A stretch of 13,462 bases of DNA, taken from Bacillota bacterium (lineage in GTDB: Bacteria; Bacillota; Desulfitobacteriia; Desulfitobacteriales; Desulfitobacteriaceae). The notes under the pieces are model-generated. The model did not search any database. It was not told the origin of the DNA and saw only the letters and a program-made list of their open reading frames with translations. A program made the translations under genes and the position numbers. The stretch is from NCBI GenBank assembly GCA_021849995.1, contig JAJZSC010000027.1:1-13462 (forward strand), in the 5' to 3' direction. This document shows, piece by piece, positions 1-6,817 of the stretch. Position 1 is the stretch's first letter; each line of letters opens with the position of its first letter.

Positions 1-10
1 TTAAGCTGGC

Positions 11-105
11 GGCTTCGGCGAAACCCTCCACTGGAGGCTTTCGTGTTGGAGCGAAGTAATTTGAGCGCTAGTTTGGTCCGCGCAGCTTACCGAGTGACCG
101 GTGTA
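11..105. repeat. GC-rich structured intergenic repeat, copy 1 (left edge)
   Basis: No gene is visible in 1-283. The first ~105 bases are richer in G+C than the flanking DNA and contain an 11-bp hairpin (arms 19-29 and 33-43, loop ACT, one C-C mismatch). The hairpin and the CTTCGG just before it match, on the opposite strand, the hairpin at 10000-10024. Two stem pairs differ by compensatory change (C-G here, A-T there) while the loop region CACTGG is kept. Weaker similarity seems to continue to about position 100. This looks like one copy of a dispersed, folding repeat. Its left end may lie outside the window. Confidence 0.55.
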
Positions 106-106
106 A

Positions 107-177
107 AACAAAATCCTGGAGACATCCACTCATTGTTTATTCTCTGATGGTGTTGCATTGGCGGCTTGGATTTTGTT
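107..177. repeat. 10-bp inverted repeat with ~51-nt interior
   Basis: AACAAAATCC at 107-116 is perfectly inverted as GGATTTTGTT at 168-177. The interior shows no convincing further pairing and no ORF. It may close a stem-loop upstream of dacF or mark an edge of the adjacent repeat. There is no T-tract that would make it a classical terminator. Confidence 0.35.
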
Positions 178-226
178 ACTCAAAAATTAAGTCTAAAATT
201 AAGACGTAAATTGTAACAGTTCTTTT

Positions 227-254
227 GTTTATTTTTCTTTTTCTGGGAATACTA
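227..254 (+). promoter_or_regulatory. Possible sigma-F-type promoter of dacF
   Basis: GGGAATACTA at 245-254 fits the sigma-F -10 pattern (GGnrAnAnTw) as known from Bacillus subtilis. GTTTA at 227-231 fits the -35 pattern (GywTA). The 13-nt spacer is shorter than the usual ~15-16, which lowers confidence. In B. subtilis dacF is expressed in the forespore under sigma-F, so the match fits the gene. Confidence 0.35.
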
Positions 255-283
255 AGAGCATCAAAAAATGAGGGGGGTTAAAA

Positions 284-1432
284 ATGCGTAAGCTTTTGTC
301 CGTCATTTTGGGACTGATGCTCATACTTGCAAACATAGGTTTTGTTCAAGTACTGCCTGCTCTAGCAGTAGAGATAGAGACTGAAGCGGTAAGTGCTGTA
401 CTTATGGATGCAGCCTCTGGGAAGGTTCTTTATCAGAAGGAGCCTAATAAAGAACTTCCTCCAGCCAGTGTGACAAAAATTATGACCTTGCTTGTTGCGG
501 CCGATGCCATAAAGTCCGGTAAGGTAAAACTAAGTGACAAGGTTACAGCGAGCGAAAACGCTTGTAAACTTGGTGGTTCTCAAATCTATCTTGAACCCGG
601 AGAGACTTTCTCCCTTGAGGAAATGCTTATTGCGATTGCAGTTGGCTCTGCTAATGATGCTTGTGTGGCAGTTGCAGAACATATTAATGGTACACATGAA
701 GCCTTTGTCGAGGAGATGAATAATAAAGCCAAAGAGCTGGGCTGTACAAACACACATTTTGCAAATGCCTACGGGTTACCAGCTGAGGGCCACTATACGA
801 GTGCTTATGATTTAGCCTTGATGTCGAAAGCTGCGCTTGAATATCCTTTGATAAGGAAGCTAACCTCTATCAAGGAGTACGACTTGCGTGAAGGAAAGTT
901 TAAACTTTGGAATACAAATAAACTTTTATGGTGGTATAGAGGAGCAGATGGTTTCAAGACAGGGTGGACAAACGAGGCAAAATATTGTCTAGCCTCCACA
1001 GTTGAAAGAGATGGACTACGATTAATCTGTGTAGTAATGGGAGTTCCACAAGTCAGAGGACATTTTGCTGAATCCATGAAAATCTATAACTGGGGCTTTG
1101 CTAAATATTCGTATAAACAATTTGCTCCCCCTAACCAAAAACAGGGTGTAGTCAAGGTAAGAAAAGGAATAGAAACAGAGCTAGTGGCTCTTACGGAAAA
1201 GCCCTTAGGAGTTATTGTTGAGAAAGGAAAAGATAAAAACCTCTGGGTAGAGACAAAGCTTACGCCAGAGGTTGAAGCCCCGGTAAAACAGGGTCAGAAA
1301 ATAGGAGAAATCCTCTTATATAGCGGAAATGACCTGCAATCTCAAGTAAATTTAGTAGCGGAAAAAGGGATTGAGAAATCAGGAATCTATCAGCAAATTA
1401 CCAGAACCATAAGGGGAGTATTCGGGTTTTAG
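284..1432 (+). CDS. dacF: D-alanyl-D-alanine carboxypeptidase, DacF type (penicillin-binding protein)
   Basis: A secreted serine D,D-carboxypeptidase that trims the terminal D-Ala from peptidoglycan stem peptides. In sporulating Firmicutes the DacF/DacB type adjusts cross-linking of spore peptidoglycan. The 382-aa protein starts with a signal peptide (hydrophobic residues ~4-24, likely cleaved after ALA at 26-28). It carries all three active-site motifs of peptidase family S11: SVTK at 62-65, SAN at 122-124 and KTG at 225-227. A PBP5-type C-terminal domain follows (~280-370), and the last residues (ITRTIRGVFGF) could form an amphipathic membrane anchor. The ATG is preceded by AGGGGGGT. The assignment to DacF rests on its position beside spoIIA, as in B. 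subtilis, but here the gene converges on sigF with only 20 bp between them and no visible terminator. Confidence 0.9.
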   Translation: MRKLLSVILGLMLILANIGFVQVLPALAVEIETEAVSAVLMDAASGKVLYQKEPNKELPPASVTKIMTLLVAADAIKSGKVKLSDKVTASENACKLGGSQIYLEPGETFSLEEMLIAIAVGSANDACVAVAEHINGTHEAFVEEMNNKAKELGCTNTHFANAYGLPAEGHYTSAYDLALMSKAALEYPLIRKLTSIKEYDLREGKFKLWNTNKLLWWYRGADGFKTGWTNEAKYCLASTVERDGLRLICVVMGVPQVRGHFAESMKIYNWGFAKYSYKQFAPPNQKQGVVKVRKGIETELVALTEKPLGVIVEKGKDKNLWVETKLTPEVEAPVKQGQKIGEILLYSGNDLQSQVNLVAEKGIEKSGIYQQITRTIRGVFGF

Positions 1433-1452
1433 AGCGGCAATCTAAAAATTCC

Positions 1453-2241
1453 TTAATCCTGTTGTTCCGGTAATAGTTGCAAAAGTTGCCTGATTCTATG
1501 TAAAGCTGCGCGTTCAATCCTAGAAATTTGAACTTGAGAAAGCCCTAACTGGGAAGCTATTTCGCTCTGAGTTTTGTCCTCAAAGAATCGCATCAATAAT
1601 ACCCGTTTTTCCCGCTCAGGTAATTTGTCAAGTACTTCTTTCAAGGCAATCTTTTCAAACCAACTAGGTTCTAGGTCTTTTTCAACGGGAAGCTGGTCGA
1701 TAACGTAAATCGGGTCGGAGTCGTCTTGGTAAAGAGTGTCATGGATTGAAGTAGGGCTTTGTACTGCTTCTAAAGCAGAGACAATCTCTTCCCGGTCGAC
1801 TCCGATATCATTTGCAATTTCTCCTATGGTTGGTTCACGTCCTAGGCGTGAGGCCAGATTTTCACGGGAACGGTTTACTTTATACACTAATTCTTTATAA
1901 GATCTAGGGACTTTAACTGGATGGTCATCTCTGAGAAAACGCCGGATCTCGCCTATTATCATGGGTACGGCATAGGTAGAGAACTTTACGCCGTATGTAA
2001 AATCGAACTTGTCTATCGCCTTTATCAGTCCAATAGTTCCGATTTGAAATAAATCTTCAATTTCATAACCACGATGGGCAAAGCGTTGAACTAAATTAAA
2101 GATTAGTTTCAAATTGCAATTAATAAGTCTCTCTCTAGCCTCAGTATCTCCATCTTTAGCCGCTCTGAGGAGTCTCATCATCTCCTCGTCCGATAGTAAA
2201 GGGAAACGGGGCAGGTTCATTTCCGTCAATCTTTGAATCAT
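1453..2241 (-). CDS. sigF: RNA polymerase sigma factor SigF (SpoIIAC), forespore-specific
   Basis: The first compartment-specific sigma factor of sporulation, directing early forespore transcription once released from SpoIIAB. The 262-aa protein is full length for the SigF/SigG group. Region 2 spans ~40-106, with the core-binding and -10-recognition stretch around IEDLFQIGTIGLIKAIDKFD (61-80) and GEIRRFLRDD (97-106). Region 3 lies ~115-165. Region 4.2 has the helix-turn-helix SEIASQLGLSQVQISRIERA (226-245). SigG is closely similar, but the position directly after spoIIAA-spoIIAB identifies SigF. The RBS AGGAGGG overlaps the TAG stop of spoIIAB, with a 12-nt gap between the genes, so translation is probably coupled. 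It is the last gene of the minus-strand spoIIA operon and runs tail-to-tail into dacF. Confidence 0.96.
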   Translation of the reverse strand: MIQRLTEMNLPRFPLLSDEEMMRLLRAAKDGDTEARERLINCNLKLIFNLVQRFAHRGYEIEDLFQIGTIGLIKAIDKFDFTYGVKFSTYAVPMIIGEIRRFLRDDHPVKVPRSYKELVYKVNRSRENLASRLGREPTIGEIANDIGVDREEIVSALEAVQSPTSIHDTLYQDDSDPIYVIDQLPVEKDLEPSWFEKIALKEVLDKLPEREKRVLLMRFFEDKTQSEIASQLGLSQVQISRIERAALHRIRQLLQLLPEQQD

Positions 2242-2253
2242 AATAATTCCCTC

Positions 2254-2691
2254 CTAATGCGAGGAGGGACTAATGTGATTAAGATACTTAACCATAGTAA
2301 CGGTTGTACCCTCATCTACAACAGACTCCACGTTTAACTCATCCATGAAAGATTGCATAAAAACAAATCCTAGCCCCATTCGTTCCGGGTCGGTACTAAA
2401 GGCCGGTTGCATTGCCTCTTCTACATTGGAAATGCCGCATCCTTCGTCCCTAACAATTATTTTTAGGGAGTCATTTTCTATCTCAAGTTCCAGAAAAACA
2501 ATGTTGCCAGGGTTTTTACGATACCCATGAATAATTGCATTAGATACTGCCTCGGACACAGCTACTTTAAGTTCTTCAATTTCATTTAGAGAAAGGTCAA
2601 GTTGGGCCCCGATGGAGGCGATTAACATTCTAGCTATACCTACGTTTTCAGGAATACTTGAGAAGGATAAGCCTAACTGGTTGGTTTTCAT
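2254..2691 (-). CDS. spoIIAB: Anti-sigma F factor / serine kinase SpoIIAB
   Basis: Binds and inhibits sigma-F, and phosphorylates the anti-anti-sigma factor SpoIIAA using ATP. At 145 aa it has the usual family length. It has a GHKL ATP-binding fold: N-box EAVSNAIIHGY (47-57, with Glu47 and Asn51), G1 box DEGCGI (82-87) and a glycine-rich lid GLGFVFM near 107-113. Arg21 corresponds by alignment to the conserved arginine (Arg20 in B. subtilis) used to contact both sigma-F and SpoIIAA. Its ATG overlaps the spoIIAA stop by 4 nt (ATGA), which indicates tight translational coupling and fits the need for matched partner levels. Confidence 0.96.
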   Translation of the reverse strand: MKTNQLGLSFSSIPENVGIARMLIASIGAQLDLSLNEIEELKVAVSEAVSNAIIHGYRKNPGNIVFLELEIENDSLKIIVRDEGCGISNVEEAMQPAFSTDPERMGLGFVFMQSFMDELNVESVVDEGTTVTMVKYLNHISPSSH

Positions 2692-3035
2692 CTAACGTTC
2701 CCCTTTCTTAGTTCCTCTCTAATAATTGACTCCTCAGGATAAAAGCTGATTATTTTCGTCAACCCAGCCAATTCCATTATTTTGTAAATATGTGCCGGTA
2801 CGTTTGTTACATAGACCTTCCCATTTAAAGGATATAGTTTTTTATATCTTCCTAGAATTACGCCAAGGCCTGAACTATCAATAAACTGAACGTCCTGGAG
2901 GTTGAGGATGACAGTTCTGATTCCCTTTCGGTCTATCTCAGTGTCGATAGCCTGCTTTAAACTGTCAGCCGTTTTCATGTCCAGTTCTCCATTTAAACGC
3001 AAGATCAATGTCTGGCGCTCGATCACCTTTTCCAT
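2688..3035 (-). CDS. spoIIAA: Anti-sigma F factor antagonist SpoIIAA (STAS domain)
   Basis: When unphosphorylated it pulls SpoIIAB off sigma-F. SpoIIAB phosphorylates it and SpoIIE dephosphorylates it. The chosen ATG at 3035 gives 115 aa, close to the B. subtilis protein (117 aa). The open frame extends upstream to a TTG at 3059, but the purine-rich GGGGGAG lies inside that extension, 10 nt before the ATG, so the shorter form is preferred. The STAS domain covers almost the whole protein. The motif FIDSSGLGVILGRYK holds the regulatory serine (Ser54 here, matching Ser58 of B. subtilis). It is the first gene of the operon and lies about 30 nt downstream of the predicted sigma-H start region. Confidence 0.95.
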   Translation of the reverse strand: MEKVIERQTLILRLNGELDMKTADSLKQAIDTEIDRKGIRTVILNLQDVQFIDSSGLGVILGRYKKLYPLNGKVYVTNVPAHIYKIMELAGLTKIISFYPEESIIREELRKGNVR

Positions 3036-3072
3036 TCGCAGGACACTCCCCCTGATCAAATTTTGTTATTAC

Positions 3073-3102
3073 TTAATTCTACGCCATCCATTTTTTTCCT
3101 TC
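3073..3102 (-). promoter_or_regulatory. Sigma-H promoter of the spoIIA operon
   Basis: On the minus strand, AGGAAAA (3100-3094) and GAATTAA (3079-3073) are separated by 14 nt. This matches the sigma-H consensus RnAGGAwWW-N11-12-RnnGAATww at every defined position. In B. subtilis spoIIA is a known sigma-H operon. The predicted start lies about 30 nt before the spoIIAA ATG. A Spo0A box was not convincingly recognised. Confidence 0.75.
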
Positions 3103-3138
3103 AAGCTGGAAAAATTTACTTAAGAAATTTATATAAAG

Positions 3139-3167
3139 GTATAATTTTACAAAAAAAAATCATACTA
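3139..3167 (+). promoter_or_regulatory. Forespore (sigma-G/sigma-F) promoter of the spoVA operon
   Basis: GTATA at 3139-3143 fits the sigma-G -35 pattern GHATR. CATACTA at 3161-3167 fits the -10 pattern CATWHTA exactly. The spacer is 17 nt against the usual 18 and is almost all A/T. The site ends 33 nt before the spoVAC ATG. SpoVA operons are sigma-G-dependent in B. subtilis, so the match agrees with the downstream genes. Confidence 0.65.
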
Positions 3168-3200
3168 AAACTTAGTTTGCCATGAGAAAGGAGATAAGAT

Positions 3201-3671
3201 ATGAGCAATCAAAATTTGCGGGAGCCAACTATTAATATCACGCCTGAAGAGTATAAAAAGCTTTCTCAACAAAGAACCCCTAAACCCAAAGCAGCACGTA
3301 ACATTCCTAGAGCTTTTTTAGTTGGAGGGTTAATTTGTGCGATTGGGCAGATAATCATAAATTTCTTTCTAGCTTCAGGTTTGTCTCGTAATGATGCGTC
3401 TTCTGCAGCGACTGCTGTCTTGATCTTCATAGGAGCTTTGCTGACAGGTTTAGGAGTTTACGATGATATTGGAAAATGGGCTGGGGCAGGATCGATAGTT
3501 CCAGTAACAGGATTCGCTAATTCCATTGTGTCTCCTGCTTTAGAATTTAAACGAGAAGGTTATGTCATGGGTGTTGGGGCCAAGTTATTTACTATTGCCG
3601 GCCCGATATTGGTATATGGTATTGCTACATCTATAGCAGTTGGTTTAATCTACTACGTTCTTCGTTTCTAA
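3201..3671 (+). CDS. spoVAC: Stage V sporulation protein AC (SpoVAC), dipicolinate channel component
   Basis: A membrane protein of the SpoVA complex, which carries Ca-dipicolinic acid into the forespore and releases it at germination. In B. subtilis SpoVAC behaves as a mechanosensitive channel. The 156-aa protein has a polar N-terminus (1-35), then hydrophobic segments at about 37-58, 70-88 and 127-153. It shares with SpoVAEB the motif VGGLIC-x2-GQ (41-50) and the stretch GAGSIVPVTGFANS (95-108). The start follows AAAGGAGAT. Unusually, a 136-nt gap separates it from spoVAD. That gap contains no gene and no clear terminator or promoter. Confidence 0.95.
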   Translation: MSNQNLREPTINITPEEYKKLSQQRTPKPKAARNIPRAFLVGGLICAIGQIIINFFLASGLSRNDASSAATAVLIFIGALLTGLGVYDDIGKWAGAGSIVPVTGFANSIVSPALEFKREGYVMGVGAKLFTIAGPILVYGIATSIAVGLIYYVLRF

Positions 3672-3807
3672 CTCTCGCAAGACTTGCTTAATTTTAGGTA
3701 AGGATGAAGAACCGCTTTTACTCGTAATGAGATTATCTTAAGATTTTTTATAAAATGGGTTATTTCGCGCTAATGGACTAGTTAATGAATGGGGATGAGT
3801 AAAAAAT

Positions 3808-4815
3808 ATGAACCTCAAAAAGGTCGGGAATCAGACTGTAGTCTTTGCTAATCCGCCTGTTATACTTTCTTCCTATTCGGTAGTTGGACCTATGGAAGGA
3901 CAAGGTCCGCTGGGCAACTCTTTCAATCAGGTCTGGCCCGATAATATAAATGGAGAAAAATCATGGGAAGTCGCCGAAACCAAAATGTTGCAGGAGGCCT
4001 TGCAGGGGGCGGTTACCCAAGCAGGTGTACAGTCAGATCAGATCGATTTTATGCTTGCGGGGGACCTTTTGAATCAAATTATCTCTGCTAATTTTGCCGC
4101 CCGTCAGATGGCGTTGCCGTTTATAGGTGTCTACGGGGCATGTTCTACCATGGCTCTCAGTATGGCATTAGGCAGTATGTTGATTGATGGACAGTTTGCC
4201 AAGCATATTCTAGTGGGTGTGTCCAGTCATCATGATACAGCAGAACGGCAATACAGACTTCCGACCGAACAAGGAGCACAAAGGTTAATGTCCCAGCAGT
4301 GGACTGTTACAGGTGCAGGCAGTTTACTCTTAGGTCAAGCAGGTGTTGGTCCGCGGATTACGGCTGCTACCCTGGGGCGAGTTTTAGATTACGGGGAAAC
4401 TGATGTAAATAATATGGGAGCAGCCATGGCTCCGGCAGTAGCTGATACTATCCTTAACCATTTTAAAGATTTAAATAGAGCGCCTAGCGATTACGATCTT
4501 ATAGCTTCGGGAGATTTGGGTTCAGTTGGCTTAGGTTTGGCCACAGAGGTATTAAAACGCAGTGGATATGAGATGGGAGATACTTATACGGACTGTGGAG
4601 TGCTGATTTTCGACCCTAGTCAAGATGTCCACGCCGGTGCTAGCGGGTGCGCATGTTCAGCAGTGGTATTTGCCGGACATATTATGGAAAGGATTAAAGC
4701 AGGTGAGCTTAAACGCGTTCTTTTGGTGGGTAGTGGAGCACTTCATAGCCCTACCTCTGCCTTCCAAGGTGAAAGTATTCCTGGTATAGGGCATGCAGTT
4801 GTTATCGAAGCCTAA
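3808..4815 (+). CDS. spoVAD: Stage V sporulation protein AD (SpoVAD), dipicolinic acid-binding thiolase-fold protein
   Basis: A soluble, membrane-associated SpoVA component with a thiolase/ketoacyl synthase-like fold that binds dipicolinic acid in B. subtilis. It is thought to present the ligand to the membrane subunits. The 335-aa length matches the family (~338). Recognisable stretches are FANPPVILSSYSVVGPMEG near the N-terminus, VYGACSTMALSMALGSM (108-124, with Cys112 at the thiolase nucleophile position) and GSGALHSPTSAFQGESIPGI near the C-terminus. It has no signal peptide and no membrane segment. The start at 3808 has only a modest purine stretch (GGGGA) about 11 nt upstream. spoVAEB follows after 14 nt. 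Confidence 0.95.
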   Translation: MNLKKVGNQTVVFANPPVILSSYSVVGPMEGQGPLGNSFNQVWPDNINGEKSWEVAETKMLQEALQGAVTQAGVQSDQIDFMLAGDLLNQIISANFAARQMALPFIGVYGACSTMALSMALGSMLIDGQFAKHILVGVSSHHDTAERQYRLPTEQGAQRLMSQQWTVTGAGSLLLGQAGVGPRITAATLGRVLDYGETDVNNMGAAMAPAVADTILNHFKDLNRAPSDYDLIASGDLGSVGLGLATEVLKRSGYEMGDTYTDCGVLIFDPSQDVHAGASGCACSAVVFAGHIMERIKAGELKRVLLVGSGALHSPTSAFQGESIPGIGHAVVIEA

Positions 4816-4829
4816 AGGAGGAAAAGGTT

Positions 4830-5192
4830 ATGTTTGAGATGGTAATACCGGCTTTTATAGTCGGAGGGTTAATTTGTGTAGTTGGACAACTTTTGATGGA
4901 TTTGACTAAACCGGCATTTACTCCGGCTCATGTCCTGGTGACCTTTGTTACAGGTGGTGCTGTTTTAGGTGCCTTGGGGTGGTATGCGCCTTTGGTGAAA
5001 ATCGGGGGGGCTGGCGCGACTGTACCTTTGTCCGGTTTTGGTTACAGTTTAGCAAAGGGTGCAATGGAAGCAGTAGGGAAAAAAGGTGTTATGGGAGCCT
5101 TTTATGGTGGAATTGAAGCAACCGCAGTAGGTATTGCTTCTGCAATTTTGTTCGGATATTTAGTCTCAGTTACTTTTAACCCTAAAGGATAA
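4830..5192 (+). CDS. spoVAEB: Stage V sporulation protein AE, SpoVAEB type
   Basis: A small integral membrane subunit of the SpoVA dipicolinate channel. The 120-aa protein has three or four hydrophobic stretches and shares VGGLIC-x2-GQ with SpoVAC, a family paralog. The central sequence GGAGATVPLSGFGYSLAKG is characteristic. The ATG follows AAAGGAGG, which overlaps the end of spoVAD. The spoVAEA gene, which lies between spoVAEB and spoVAF in Bacillus, is absent: spoVAF follows after 35 nt. Confidence 0.93.
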   Translation: MFEMVIPAFIVGGLICVVGQLLMDLTKPAFTPAHVLVTFVTGGAVLGALGWYAPLVKIGGAGATVPLSGFGYSLAKGAMEAVGKKGVMGAFYGGIEATAVGIASAILFGYLVSVTFNPKG

Positions 5193-5227
5193 CAAAAGAT
5201 TTCAGCGGGAAAGGGAGTTGTAACTGG

Positions 5228-6709
5228 ATGGGCAATTCAAGTGAGAAAAATATACCAGTTAGCAAGAATTATCAGGAAAATGTAGATTACTTAAACAAAG
5301 AGCTTGGAGTTCCCGATAGTTTTGATATTGTTTTTCGGGAAATGTCTGTCGGTGGAAAGAAAATAGCCATTTATTCTGTAAACGGAATGGTTGATACCAA
5401 GGTTGTAAGTCATATTCTTGAGGCCCTGATAGACCTGGAGAGAGCAGATTTAATCGTTAACGCTTTACAGAAGCTTCTCAAAGGAAGAATCGTAACCTTG
5501 CAAGTTTCTGAAGTAGAGACAATGGACAAAATCCTCTACTTTATCTTATCGGGGCCCATGGCGATCTTTGTTGAAGGACAGGATAAGGCCATCATAGTTG
5601 ACACTAGAACCTACCCCGCCCGACAACCTCAAGAGCCAGATATTGAACGTGTCACCAGAGGTTCTAGAGATGGTTTTACCGAGACCTTGGTCATGAATAC
5701 TGTACTTATTCGCCGTAGGCTGCGCGATCCAAAATTACGGATGAAGTTAATTCAGGTGGGTGGTAGATCTAAAACAGATGTATGTATTTGTTATATTGAA
5801 GATATAACGAACTTGGATATGGTACGGAAAATAACCCAAGATATTCAGGGTATCAAGATCGATGGAATTCCAATGGCTGAAAAGAGTGTAGAGGAGTTTA
5901 TTCTTGGCAGTAAAGTTTATAATCCATTTCCTAGGGTTCGCTATACTGAGAGGCCTGATGTAGCAGCTATTCACTTGCTTGAGGGACATGTAGTTGTATT
6001 GGTAGATACATCACCTTCGGTCATGATTGCTCCCGCAACCTATTGGCATCATGTTCAACATGCGGAAGAATACCGTCAGGAACCTGTTGTGGGTGTATAT
6101 CTTCGTTGGGTAAGGTTTTTAGGGATTTTTGCTTCCATATTCTTACTTCCTTTGTGGTTAGCTGCAGCGTTAAATCCCCAGTTATTACCCGAGTGGTTGC
6201 AGTTTATCGGAGTTTCCAAGCCAGGGAAGATTGGCCTTCTGCCACAGATATTGATGGCAGAGTTGGGGGTAGATTTGTTAAGGATGGCGGCAATCCATAC
6301 ACCCTCTCCACTTGCTACAGCATTAGGTTTGATAGCTACTTTTATGGTTGGGGATGTAGCGATAAAAGTCGGGTTATTTTCTCCTGAGATTATTATGTAC
6401 ATAGCTATTGCGGCGGTTGGCTCTTTTGCGACCCCTAGTTATGAATTAGCTCAGGCTAACCGATTAGTACGCTTATTTTTAATTATACTTACAGGTTTAT
6501 TTAACTTTATTGGCTTCTTTGCCGGGGTGGCTATAATATTCTTTCTGCTTGTCAGGACTAAGTCGTTCGGCATTCCATACCTTTGGCCCTTAATTCCATT
6601 GGATCTCAAGGCTTTAGGGACTATTCTGGTCAGAGCACCTGTCCCTATCAAGAGTAAACGGCCAAAGGCACTAAAACCTCAGGATGCGGATCGTCAACCG
6701 AATAGTTGA
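5228..6709 (+). CDS. spoVAF: Stage V sporulation protein AF (SpoVAF), GerA A-subunit family
   Basis: A spore inner-membrane protein homologous to the A subunits of GerA-type germinant receptors. In B. subtilis it is reported to amplify germination signals rather than form the dipicolinate channel itself. The 493-aa protein has a soluble N-terminal region (~1-285) and a membrane region of about 4-5 segments (around 294-315, 360-380, 386-402 and 413-443). Family signatures include YNPFPRVRYTERPD (231-244) and VVVLVDTSPSVMIAPAT (255-271). The C-terminal tail (~470-493) is basic then polar. SpoVAF is favoured over a GerAA receptor because it ends the spoVA operon and has no GerB/GerC partners beside it. 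Confidence 0.93.
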   Translation: MGNSSEKNIPVSKNYQENVDYLNKELGVPDSFDIVFREMSVGGKKIAIYSVNGMVDTKVVSHILEALIDLERADLIVNALQKLLKGRIVTLQVSEVETMDKILYFILSGPMAIFVEGQDKAIIVDTRTYPARQPQEPDIERVTRGSRDGFTETLVMNTVLIRRRLRDPKLRMKLIQVGGRSKTDVCICYIEDITNLDMVRKITQDIQGIKIDGIPMAEKSVEEFILGSKVYNPFPRVRYTERPDVAAIHLLEGHVVVLVDTSPSVMIAPATYWHHVQHAEEYRQEPVVGVYLRWVRFLGIFASIFLLPLWLAAALNPQLLPEWLQFIGVSKPGKIGLLPQILMAELGVDLLRMAAIHTPSPLATALGLIATFMVGDVAIKVGLFSPEIIMYIAIAAVGSFATPSYELAQANRLVRLFLIILTGLFNFIGFFAGVAIIFFLLVRTKSFGIPYLWPLIPLDLKALGTILVRAPVPIKSKRPKALKPQDADRQPNS

Positions 6710-6738
6710 CCCCTTGTTTTGCAACGTCAATCAGGGAA

Positions 6739-6776
6739 GCGAATCAAAAAACATTAAACTAAAACATTGGATTCGC
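6739..6776. repeat. 7-bp inverted repeat between spoVAF and the activase-like operon
   Basis: GCGAATC at 6739-6745 is inverted as GATTCGC at 6770-6776 around an A-rich 24-nt interior. It lies in the 108-nt gap after spoVAF. It lacks a T-tract, so it is a poor terminator, and no clear promoter was found in the gap. It could be an operator or chance. Confidence 0.25.
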
Positions 6777-6817
6777 CAGTCTTGGGCAGGCGGTCTTAGA
6801 AAGGGTGACAGGGTTAG

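Noticed and set aside
3036..3059. Longer SpoIIAA starting at the TTG at 3059
   Set aside because: The extra eight residues have no family counterpart and contain the ribosome site for the ATG at 3035. The shorter form matches the usual SpoIIAA length.
4138..4150. Cys112 of SpoVAD as a sign of an active thiolase/ketoacyl synthase
   Set aside because: SpoVAD keeps the thiolase fold, but family members bind dipicolinic acid. Genomic context is the spoVA operon and no fatty-acid genes are near.
6043..6402. Plus- and minus-strand ORFs of 108-114 codons inside spoVAF
   Set aside because: spoVAF is intact and well conserved in its own frame. These are shadow frames without ribosome sites.
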